NCBI GenBank assembly: GCA_956465555.1
Contig: OY101122.1
Location: 62,001-126,000, forward strand
Direction of reading: 5' to 3'
DNA from: Nitzschia sp. pyKryTriq1
Taxonomy: Eukaryota > Bacillariophyta > Bacillariophyceae > Bacillariales > Bacillariaceae
DNA: 64,000 bases
Shown: positions 22,661-31,979 of the stretch, in pieces
Layout: each line of letters begins with the position of its first letter
How positions within the stretch are numbered: position 1 is the first letter of the stretch
Made by a program: the position numbers and the translations under genes
The notes under the pieces: generated by a model
Databases searched by the model: none
Told to the model about the DNA's origin: nothing
The model's input: only the letters and a program-made list of their open reading frames with translations

Positions 22661-25474
22661 CTACTCGCCCTTTTCATGAATATCAAGAATCTTGTCTCCT
22701 ACTGCTTGCTGATGCGTCAACAACAATACCTCAACTTCATCATCCAAGTCGATTGCGGGGGATTGAAACATGGGCAAATGACTGAGAGTTTCTCCGACTT
22801 GGTATTCATCAATCATGTGATGCTGATGATGCTGAGTAGGATGCGATGGATGTATCGGCGCCTCCTCGGTTCCCACTACCGTTTCATTACGTTGTTGTTG
22901 TTGTTGTTCCAAATCGACAGCATCATGATCTCCTTTCACCTTTACTTCTACTTGTTCTTCTTGTTGTTGTGGTTGCACCGCTTTTTCAAGAATGATAGTA
23001 TCATGATCATGATCATGATCATATTGGGTCATGATTGTTCTTGTTTGACGTTTCAAGGCTCGATGATCACCTGTGCGATGCAATCGACCATGCGATTTGG
23101 TCGCTACATTGACCAATTGGACGACTTTGCCGGCCTGTTCAAAACGATGACAAATACCTTGAATGGCAGCAACGGCCGAATGATCGACAATCAATGCATC
23201 TTTCAAATCCATCACGACAAAGGAGGGATCTTGTCCGACATGAAAGAAATTGACAAATTTGCGCGTCGAGGAAAAGAAAATGGCACCTCGGACATGGACA
23301 TATTTGACTGTTTGCTCGACGCCATTGACCATCATGTTGGGTTTGATGACAATATCGGCATCGACATGGGACCCACTGTCCCAGGCATGGACGAGGGCCG
23401 AAAAGACAATTCCAATTCCAATCGCAATGGCCAAATTATAAATGACAGCAATACACGTCACCAAGACGATTGCGATACTGTCACTCAATCGACCATATCG
23501 TAAAATGACAAAGGTCTTCCATTGAAAGGTCGACAAGACGACCATGAATAGGACACCCGTCAAGGTCGAGACGGGAAGTAGATTGATAAAGGGAGACAAT
23601 GCGACAATGAAGAGGAGCATGAAAATTCCTGAAAAACTACTGCTCATCCGATGTCGAGCTCCATTGGTAATATTGATAGTCGATTGACTGGTGTATGTAT
23701 GGTAAAGAATGGAGTAGAAGGAGTAGAATGGAATCACAAGAATGAAATAGCATAACAAAGTGCATGAGTGAGTGTGTATGAGTGACGAGAAGAATCATAA
23801 GTCGATAAGATAGTCGGCCAGTCGACGGCAGTCAGTATGTAGAATGTAGAATGTAGAATGATGCATACTGTTTTACGTACCCAATCATGGCATCTCCCCC
23901 CATGGCTTGAAAGAGTCCACACACTGCATTGGCCAATCCTTGAGCGAATAATTCTTGATGACTATCGGAAATCTTGGGTACCGTATCGGTAATTTCATTG
24001 CAGGCTTGCAACGTCAATACCGATTCGACGCTACCAATAATGGCCAAGGTAACGGCAAAGGACAACATGGTCGATAATGTAGTAGTAGTAGTTGTAGTAT
24101 TTGTATCGTCCGTTCCAAGACTCATGGCCGGCCAATGAAATTGTGGTAGGGAGCCACTAATGGGTGCCGTTTCTTCCACTGTACGTGTCGCAACACCGAA
24201 TGCCATTCGAAACAAGGTATGTTCCATCAAGGTTCCAATCAAAAGTCCCATGAGTGATGCTGGTACGACCTTGCCGACCTTGGGGACCATGGGCCAAAAT
24301 TTCATAATGGCCATGCACATAAAGACATGTACCAGACTCAAAATCAACACCCAGCGGGTATTGACGTTTTGAAAGGTCAACCATTGACGTTGTTCCAAGG
24401 TACATTCAATAAAGAGGGGTTCGGCTGTACAATATTGAAAGGCGGGGAGTTGGGCCATGAATATAATAATCGCCAGTCCATTCATAAATCCAATCAGGCC
24501 CGTTTCGGGAATGAGTCGTACGATCTTGGCAAGACGTAGCCATGCCATGCCGATTTGAAACAGTCCGCAGGTAAACATGGTCATGTACAATACATTCAAT
24601 CGTTCCGGAGGCGATAGATAGTTCAGAGGACCATCGTCCGAGGTCAAATCGGCCACGACTACTGCCAAGGCACCGGCGGCGCCTATAATATCCAAGCAAA
24701 TAACAACAACAACAACAATGATTAGAATGATTAGAATGATTAGAATGATGATGATGACGACGACGACGACGATGATGATGATTAAAATGCAAAGAACACA
24801 AACGTGATATTCAACAACAAAGAACAAAGAACAAAGAACAAACACAAGAACGTATGTATGTACGTACCAGAGATCATTCCCGGCTTTCCTCCAAATATTC
24901 CCGTAATCAATGCCATCCAAAACGTTGCTTGCAATCCGCTCAAGGGTGGGACGCCTGCCACAAACGAAAAGGCAATCGATTCGGGCACTTGCATAATCGC
25001 CACGGTAAATCCGCTAATGATTTCCGAAAACAAGATCCGAGGATGGGCCCGATAATACTGGTACGTTTCATGTACCATATAGTCATAACTCCAGGAAGGA
25101 AATCGAAGGACGGCACTCTTGGCAATTTTGGTTTCGTCGCGGATCAAACCTCCGGCCCAACCGGCGACCTTGGGCACAAACGCAAGAAAGGGTTCGCGTT
25201 TACCAATAGTACGCGGCTGCTGCTGATGAGAAGGATGAGGATGATGAGGAGGAAACGAAGAGGAGGAGGTGTCATCCTCCTCGTCGGGTAAAACGTCCGA
25301 GTCAGCCGTCGTCGGGTGTTCTTCTTCTTCTTCTTCTTCTTCTTTGTCTGGAGTTGTGGATGGAAGATGATGATGATTACCACCACCACCACCACCACCA
25401 TCATCATAGCCGTCCCCGCCGTTCTTCTCACCGCCGGTGACTTTTGTCTTTGTCTTTGTCTGCTGTGCTACCAT
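22661..25474 (-). CDS. SulP-family anion transporter with STAS domain, three exons
   Basis: Exons 24868-25474, 23881-24682 and 22661-23687 (introns 24683-24867 and 23688-23880, both with GTACGT donors) give 811 residues. The joins rebuild GKPGMISGAAGALAVVVADL and GGDAMIGQSTINITNGARHR, both SulP signatures. The acidic, His/Gly-rich N-terminus (about 90 residues) precedes the transporter core beginning GFTVAIMQVPESIAFSFVAG. About ten further membrane segments follow. A STAS domain lies at about 596-666 (VKYVHVRGAIFF, FVVMDLKDALIVDHSAVAAI). The C-tail is Gln/Glu/Asp-rich. SulP proteins carry sulfate, bicarbonate or other oxyanions. Sequence alone does not settle the substrate; closeness to the SLC4 gene suggests bicarbonate, while sulfated wall glycans would fit sulfate. 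Confidence 0.93.
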
Positions 25475-26379
25475 GATAAGGTGAGGCTGTCGCTGATGTT
25501 GCTATTATTGTTGTTGTTTTTATCGATAGTATTGGAATAAAGAAAGAGGAGTGCGAGTAATACTGTATGATGAATGAATGAATGATGATGTCTCTCGCGC
25601 TAGCTAGCTGTCTTCTTTTCTGTGACTTGCTTGTTGGGAGTGTTCGGGTTGAAAAGATCCGCCGCCCCGCGCCAGTACGTGGACCGTACACGTACCCTCC
25701 TTTTTTGGACTTCGCATTTTCGCAATCGCACGCTATTTGTACATTCTGTACCGCATCGCTACAAGTACATACATACATAGAAATAATGCTACCAACACCA
25801 CAAAATACAAAACTTCCACCAATACTGTACACACGTTCCGCCCATCGCCCGCCCGGCGCGTTCCGAGTGTTGGCTAGCGGTGTGGCTGGCCATGGCTGAA
25901 GCAAAAAGCAGGGACCTTCGGGAATTCGCCATTTTTGGCGAATTCCCGAAGGTCCCAGGCAGGCAGGCAGGCAGGCAGGCAGGAGGAGTCGTCGTCGGGT
26001 AGAACGCAGCGCGACTATCATGCTTGTGCCCCGGTACTGGTACACTGGTACTGGACGTGCCGGTACAGTACGAGTACACGAGGAGTATTCTCGTACGAGG
26101 GACACGAATATTCGACATAAAAAAATCATTGGTCCTCAAACAGGTCATGGGCTCTAAGAGATGTCGAGACGTGGATAAAAGATGGGGGATATCTCGCGAT
26201 ACGCGATACGTACGACGAGTAGTACTGTAATGATGATAAAATATAGAGCCACACGGCGGAACGATGGAAAGAAAAAAAAAACGACGCGATATTATGAGAT
26301 AATAATATGCATGAGAGGATGTGATAACATCGAACGACGGCATCATCATAATATAACACAATACACCACAATCACAAGA
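25475..26379. other. Divergent intergenic region between SulP and HGH1
   Basis: The two flanking genes are transcribed away from each other, so this 905-bp region should hold both promoters. It contains a long perfect hairpin (25911-25956) followed by a CAGG array (25957-25983), and GGTACTGGTAC words near 26030-26060. No credible gene. Confidence 0.5.
25911..25956. repeat. Perfect 21-bp-arm hairpin with TTTT loop
   Basis: The left arm 25911-25931 begins GGGACCTTCGGGAATTC. The right arm 25936-25956 is its exact reverse complement. The loop is TTTT. A CAGG tandem repeat follows immediately. Confidence 0.95.
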
Positions 26380-28275
26380 ATGTCCGCCTCTACTACAACA
26401 TCATCATCCGCTGCTGCTGCTGCTACTGCTGCTGCTGCTTCAAGTACCAGTGCTACTGCTAGTAGTAGTAGTAATCATCATGATGATGATGGTACCGCGG
26501 CGTCGGTCTATCAAGATTTGATTCAATTTTTACAATCGCCACGCCAAGATTTACGTTTGGAAGCAACCAAGGCGGTCCTACAAGTAGTCCAAGATCGGTG
26601 AGTAGTATTAGTAGTAGTAGTAGTAGTACTTACGAGGAGTATATGATGTATAATTCGAATCATGTGATATGCATCACGAAACAAGGAATACTATTTTCTA
26701 ATAAAAAATACACATCACGTTCGTTCTTCTCGTTCTTTCTTCTTGTTCATTCATTTCAGGAATCAAGTCTTGGCGTTGCTGGAACATGGTGTCTTGTTGC
26801 CTCTGCTTTGGATTCTATCGGACAATTCAACCGCCAATCTCGACTCGGCGATCAACGCGTCTCGAGCGATTTTGTACATGACATCCACATCCACATCCAC
26901 ATCATCAGCAACATCGGCATCCGCATCTTATCATTCCGTGCCGATTTCGATGGTCGACAAACACCAAGAAGTCACAACCAGCACCAATATTACATCCTGT
27001 GTCGAAGAGCTCTTGGAACACAAGGCGGTCGGTCGATTGATTGAATTGGTCTTGAGTACGACTCCTTCTACTACTACCAACAACAACCAGAACAAACATC
27101 ATCACAAGAACGAGAACCACAACAATGATAACAACAATGATAATAATAATAACAATAAAAATAATACGCTCATCAATTTGGCCTTGGCGATTTTGGCCAA
27201 TTTGACAAGGACCGAAGAGGGAGCCGTGGAATTGGTGGGAAAGACTTTGCCCGATTATGCGGTTCCAAAGGAAGAGGAGGAGGCAGTGATTGCCAAATCC
27301 ACGGAACGTCCTACCCTCCTCTTGTTGTTGGATCGGTTTTTGAATCGAGACTACTACTACATCACCACAGCGCCATTATCATCATCATCATCATCATCAT
27401 CAAGATTGACAACCTATACCATCAATGAAGAAGAACCATCACCCTCGTCACAATTATCATCATCATCTCCAACCACGAATACGAATCATGAAGAATGGGA
27501 TACTCAATCGAATGATCCGTATCAACATTTTTCGGCCATTCTTATGAACATTACTCAATTGGAATCGGGACGGAAATTTGTCTTGAGAACCGGAGGAGGA
27601 GAAAGCATGGAACAACAACAACAACAGCAGCAGCAGCAGCACCAAGGCAGCAACAAGAACACCCACCAACGACGATCGGTACTGGAAACACTTCTTCCTC
27701 AACTAGCATCATCATCACCTAATCCTATTCGCAGACGGGGTATTTCCGGAATGATTCGGAATTGTTGTTTAGAAAAGGAGGCGGCGTGGTGGATGTTGAA
27801 TATTGCCAAAGTCTTGACTCCGCTACTCATGCCGTTGGCAGGTCCCGAAGAATTGGATTGGGACGAGAAGCAAGGAATGGACCCCGATTTGTGGCTTCCG
27901 GGACCCGACAAGATTCGAGAAATCGATACGACGACACGGCAACATTGTGTCGAAGCCTTGCTGTTGCTGTGTGCTTCGGGACGACAAAGCCGCAAGACCT
28001 TGCGATTGGCTCGTACCTATGTGGTGTTGAAATACGCGGATATGGTGGAAGAATCCGAAACGGTCAGTGAACGGATCAATGAATGTGTCCAATACCTTCG
28101 TCGCGATGAAGAAGGGACACAAGAAGGCAGTAGCGATCAAATGGTGGAAGAGGAATTGGCGACTACTACCAGTAGTAGTACTTCCAGCCAGCTCAACAAA
28201 CTGCTGTTGTTGCCATCGTCAGAAATAATCCAAAAAGAAGCAACTGCCGATCATGATTATGATGATGTCGACTAA
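26380..28275 (+). CDS. HGH1: HGH1/FAM203-type armadillo-repeat protein, two exons
   Basis: Exons 26380-26597 and 26760-28275 (162-nt intron, GTGAGT...TTTCAG) give 577 residues. The join restores VLQVVQDRNQVLALLEHG. The N-terminus is Ser/Ala/Thr-rich, then armadillo-like helices run throughout: YQDLIQFLQSPRQDLRLEAT, INLALAILANLTRTEEGAVE and FSAILMNITQLESGRKFVLR. The diagnostic C-terminal HGH1 region is present: RRRGISGMIRNCCLEKEAAW, LTPLLMPLAGPEELDWDE, then LPGPDKIREIDTTTRQHCVE. Yeast HGH1 is a cytosolic cochaperone that helps eukaryotic elongation factor 2 fold with the TRiC/CCT chaperonin. Long Thr/Asn, poly-Ser and poly-Gln inserts make it larger than the usual ~390 residues. Confidence 0.92.
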
Positions 28276-28705
28276 AAGTTCAGGGCAGAATAATGCAAGG
28301 CATACAGAATGGATAATGAAGAATGCACGACGACGATATCAATAATAGATAATAAATGATGTACATATCATTCTCTAGTTACGTTCCAACATTATGAAAT
28401 AGCCTGGATACTCATCATTACTACTTCCAACCAAGAAGAACTTTCTGTTCCTCATAGTGATAGTAGTAGTATGCTCCTCATCAGGGAATAAACTAACTGG
28501 CAACTTCCAGTTCTCTTCTTCTAGTAGTATACTATAATATTTGTAAATTTGTTGGTGCTGCTCTGCTGGTGCTACTACTTCTACTTTCATCATTACTTCT
28601 TGCGACTGCTGCCAATAAAAAAGCGGCCGGCGGCAGCAGACCTGCTTGCTTATACTTCGTTCGTTTCTTGTTGTTTACTGTTCTTGCCGTTCGCTCTCCC
28701 TACTA
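28276..28705. other. Convergent intergenic region between HGH1 and paralog 2
   Basis: The 430-bp gap between two stops. A 72-residue minus-strand open frame sits at 28375-28593. The last ~100 bases resemble the 3' flank of paralog 4. Confidence 0.45.
28375..28593 (-). CDS. Small open reading frame, doubtful
   Basis: A 72-residue ATG-started frame with non-repetitive, mixed composition (YKYYSILLEEENWKLPVSLF, MRNRKFFLVGSSNDEYPGYF), unlike the repeat-derived frames of other gaps. No family is recognised and there is no signal peptide. It could be a small gene, an exon fragment or part of the 3' UTR of paralog 2, which is read in the same direction just upstream. Confidence 0.25.
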   Translation of the reverse strand: MMKVEVVAPAEQHQQIYKYYSILLEEENWKLPVSLFPDEEHTTTITMRNRKFFLVGSSNDEYPGYFIMLERN

Positions 28706-30316
28706 TTACCATCGAAGAACACCCGAGGTGGTGGTGGTGGTAGTACTGCCGTCAAGTAGAAATCTTCTAGTGCAACTTCCCCTAGCTTGGCATGTACCAC
28801 TAACACAACAGCCCGAACAACAGCCATTGTTGTTTTTACAAGTCTGACCATCAAGCGTTGTCGTAGCACATGCCACCGCGACAGGGCATGAATCACCCGG
28901 GTTGACACATTGATTATTTGCATTGTTGCAACAGCAACTACAACAATCCGCTGACTGGAACTTGTTTCCCCCCACGGACGCTGGTTCGAAACCAGAGGGA
29001 GGAAAGCATTTACTGTTGACGCCATTCGCAAATCCATAATCCACGATGACGGTATTCCCATTTCCGTCCACTTCTACTACCCTCCCCTCTACTGCGGTTG
29101 CCGCATTACACCACGAACCTATTTTCCCATTCAAATCAGCATCAGCATCTCCCGGCCAGGATCTGGTTGGATCGACGCTACATGTGAACGGTTCCTTCGT
29201 CGGTGGTGAAGTGATGGGTTTGGCAGTGGGTGTTGCAGTGCTGGGTTTGGCAGTTGGTGTAGCAGTGCTGGGTTTGACAGTTGGTGTGGCAGTGCTGGGT
29301 TTGGCAGTCGGTGTGGCAGTGCTGGGTTTGGCAGTCGGGGTGGCAGTGCTGGGTTTGGCAGTCGGCGTGGCAGTGCTCGGTTTGGCAGTCGGTGTTGACG
29401 TAATTGGTGCACCTGTTGTTGGTGCTGGTCCACCGCCTAAAGTCGGTGCTCTAGTCGGTGGTGAGGTATTTGAACCTTCTGGGCAGTCTCTTTTTTTAGC
29501 TTTGCTAGACTTGGAACTTCCTTTTCCTGACTTTCTTGATCCTTTACTATCTCCTCTTCTTGAGGAGTATTCAAGATAGTTAGACGCATATACTCCACCA
29601 CCACCAGTGATTGCTCGAGGACTTGTGCGAAGATAATATTCTGGAATATCTTCTTCATCTTCCTCCAAGTGTTGGTAGTATTCACCGTCTTCTTCTATTT
29701 CTCCCTGGGATGACATTCTTAATTTGTCACCCCCTTTACTTTTCCCGCCTTGTTTGCCTCCTTTCCCAGCCTTGGCTGTTCCTTTCCCAGCCTTGGCTGT
29801 TCCTTTTCCAGCCTTGCCTTTTCCGCATCCTCGGCGGCTTTTGCTGCTGCCTTTGCCACGATGCTTGGAATAGGCGTAATCGAGATCACTGTAATATTCT
29901 CCAGTGTTATCTCGATATACCGCTTTGTAGCTTTCACGTTCATAGACACTGGTGGTCGTGCTGCTGGCGGACTCTTCATACTCATCTTCGGCCACATTCT
30001 CGACGGGAGATGTCGTCGGATCGTCTTTCATTTTCATCTTCGTTTGAAGACTTCGACGATAGACGACGACATCATGACCATCATCTTCGCCCTCTTCCTG
30101 GTGTGGTTTCTCTTTTGGTTCAACAACAGAATGACGACGACCACGACTAGTAGCATCAGCAGCAGCACCCTCCTCACCACGTTGTTGCGGCTGCTCTGCT
30201 TGTTGTCCTCGGACCAGCGTTCTTCGTGCATGAGTACCGTGGTCGCATAGTAGTACCCAAACAATGAAAAGAATGATGGAAACGATGATGTGTTGTCGTG
30301 AGGATAGTATCTTCAT
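28706..30316 (-). CDS. Secreted Lys/Gly/Ser-rich protein with VLRW tail (paralog 2)
   Basis: 536 residues from ATG 30316. Signal peptide 1-30 is followed by an RTL site (32-34) and RRSL (87-90), both RXL type. Module one (ESYKAVYRDNTGEYYSDLDY, 128-147) leads into GKGSSKSRRGCGKGKAGKG and AKAGKG repeats (154-192). Module two (EYYLRTSPRAITGGGGVYAS, 226-245) leads into a Lys/Ser block ending RDCPEG (276-281). A stalk of PTAKPSTA repeats follows. The Cys domain combines KFQSADCCSCCCN...NQCV with a CCSGCC knottin-like motif, then RRFLLDG and SGVLRW-stop. The N-terminal two thirds are nearly identical to paralog 3, while the C-terminal domain matches paralog 4, so the gene is a mosaic. A wall or silica-matrix role is inferred from the composition and RXL/KXXK features. 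Confidence 0.8.
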   Translation of the reverse strand: MKILSSRQHIIVSIILFIVWVLLCDHGTHARRTLVRGQQAEQPQQRGEEGAAADATSRGRRHSVVEPKEKPHQEEGEDDGHDVVVYRRSLQTKMKMKDDPTTSPVENVAEDEYEESASSTTTSVYERESYKAVYRDNTGEYYSDLDYAYSKHRGKGSSKSRRGCGKGKAGKGTAKAGKGTAKAGKGGKQGGKSKGGDKLRMSSQGEIEEDGEYYQHLEEDEEDIPEYYLRTSPRAITGGGGVYASNYLEYSSRRGDSKGSRKSGKGSSKSSKAKKRDCPEGSNTSPPTRAPTLGGGPAPTTGAPITSTPTAKPSTATPTAKPSTATPTAKPSTATPTAKPSTATPTVKPSTATPTAKPSTATPTAKPITSPPTKEPFTCSVDPTRSWPGDADADLNGKIGSWCNAATAVEGRVVEVDGNGNTVIVDYGFANGVNSKCFPPSGFEPASVGGNKFQSADCCSCCCNNANNQCVNPGDSCPVAVACATTTLDGQTCKNNNGCCSGCCVSGTCQARGSCTRRFLLDGSTTTTTTSGVLRW

Positions 30317-31603
30317 TCTTCTTTCGACTTTTCTCTTGGTGTTGATCTTGTTTTTCTAGTAATGGTTGTTGTGTGGTTGTAGTAGAGGAATGATTAAAAT
30401 TGTCGTTTTTGTTGTGGCACGCTGCAATGCGTTGGACGGAGGACGTGAAAGCGTTGAGATTCGGCTCAACTGATGATCGGAAAATGTGGGCATAAATAAA
30501 CCTAGTGATGCAAGTCGACAGGTTCGCGTTATGTTATTATTTAGAACCAAATTTCATCTTGCTGACTGCACATGCTCGCTGTACATAGACGAACTCACTC
30601 GATCGCCGATCGACCGGTGGGAGGAGTGGTAGGTGCGCGACTGGAAAGGTTCCGTTGAGGGATGTTTTAGGTTGTCTTCCATTTAATGGCGACGAAGGAT
30701 GCAAATGCTACATAACGAACATCTCCCGTTTCCAATCCAAATTAATAAGCCTCTCTATTCTTCCATGATTGATTCAATAAAGAGTAAGCATGATGCGGAA
30801 ATATCACGAGCTACAAGTACGGTACGTACACCGGTAGGATGTTACTACTGTACCTGTACTGAACTGCATTGTACCTCTCTATTGGTGCGAGAAAGAGACT
30901 TACCGCATCATCATCATCATCATCATCATTCCCCTATGCTGGAGTATTGGTAACGCAGCTACATTCATTCATTCATTCATTCATTCATTCATTCATTCAC
31001 ACGATCATCATGGTCACTTCCAAAACCGAAGAAGCAATATTATAACCGTCATCAGCCAGCCAGCCAGCCAGCCAGCCAGTAATGCGAGTAGTCGCCGTCA
31101 AAGCAATGCTATTATACTGTAATATATCTGCACATGGCGCCGCGCTTCGTCCTTCGGTGAAACACTTATACCACAACACAACACAACACAACACAACACA
31201 ACATCCAGCATCCAGCCATATTATCCAGCCATATTATCCGGCCATCTTATTTCTACCAGGAGCCTGCAAGAATATGCGGCGCTAGCAAGAGGATGACCAC
31301 AGGATGACGACGACGACGACGACGACGACGCGATGATGATGCGCTTATTTGTTATCAGATGATTCATGTGTTTTTCTTCTTTACACGACGCACCGCAAGA
31401 ACAAGCAGCAAGTCACGATAATATTATGCTCCTCGCATAAATATATGAACAATGTGGATGCGATGGACGCGTGGCTGGTTTATTGCTGGCTATAATATCT
31501 ATACATGTTTTGTGCGCTGTTGCTTGCTTGACCGCCTACTATGATATACTGTACTAATACGAGTACTCAAGTTTCGTCGTCGGATGTGGCTGCGTCGCTC
31601 CCT
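29402..31603. repeat. Segmental tandem duplication, copy 1
   Basis: Copy 1 covers the 5' two thirds of paralog 2 and about 1.29 kb of its upstream flank. It matches 32932-35617 in the same orientation almost base for base outside indels. The shared block starts at ATTGGTGCACCTGTTGTTGG and ends at GGATGTGGCTGCGTCGCTCC. Confidence 0.9.
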
Positions 31604-31979
31604 CTGTTTCAGTGGCTTTCTTTGGTGGTCCCACCACCCACGGCAAAAGGTCTACTTCTGTAGAGTGCTGCTGCTGTCATTGGTGTAATATAGGATTAGC
31701 GGGATGAACTCCTCTATTAGATGATGTAGTAGCTAGTAACAGTAATAGAGTAGCAGTAGGAACAATTCACTATTAGAGTAGAGTAACTCTTCGTAATCAG
31801 CAAGCCTTACTTATTTTAATAGTAGGCTGTCTGTCGTCCAAGCAAAGCAAAAGATACAATTTCGACAACCATTATTTTTTATCTTGTTTACTATGTTCTG
31901 TTATTATCGCCGGCTAGCAACCAGCTACTACTACTATGGCCAATGTAAATGCTATAATGGGGCGCATCCTCCTTTGGTA
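30317..31979. other. Intergenic region, upstream flank of paralog 2
   Basis: Up to 31603 this is duplicated at 34080-35617. It carries microsatellites: CATT repeats (30961-30998), CCAG repeats (31055-31079), AACAC repeats (31170-31202) and CGA repeats (31301-31331). After 31604 it is single-copy sequence leading to the stop of paralog 3. No credible gene. Confidence 0.5.

Noticed and set aside
30961-31210. CATT, CCAG and AACAC runs considered as a CRISPR-like or regulatory array
   Set aside because: They are simple microsatellites without spacers and are duplicated passively with the segmental duplication.
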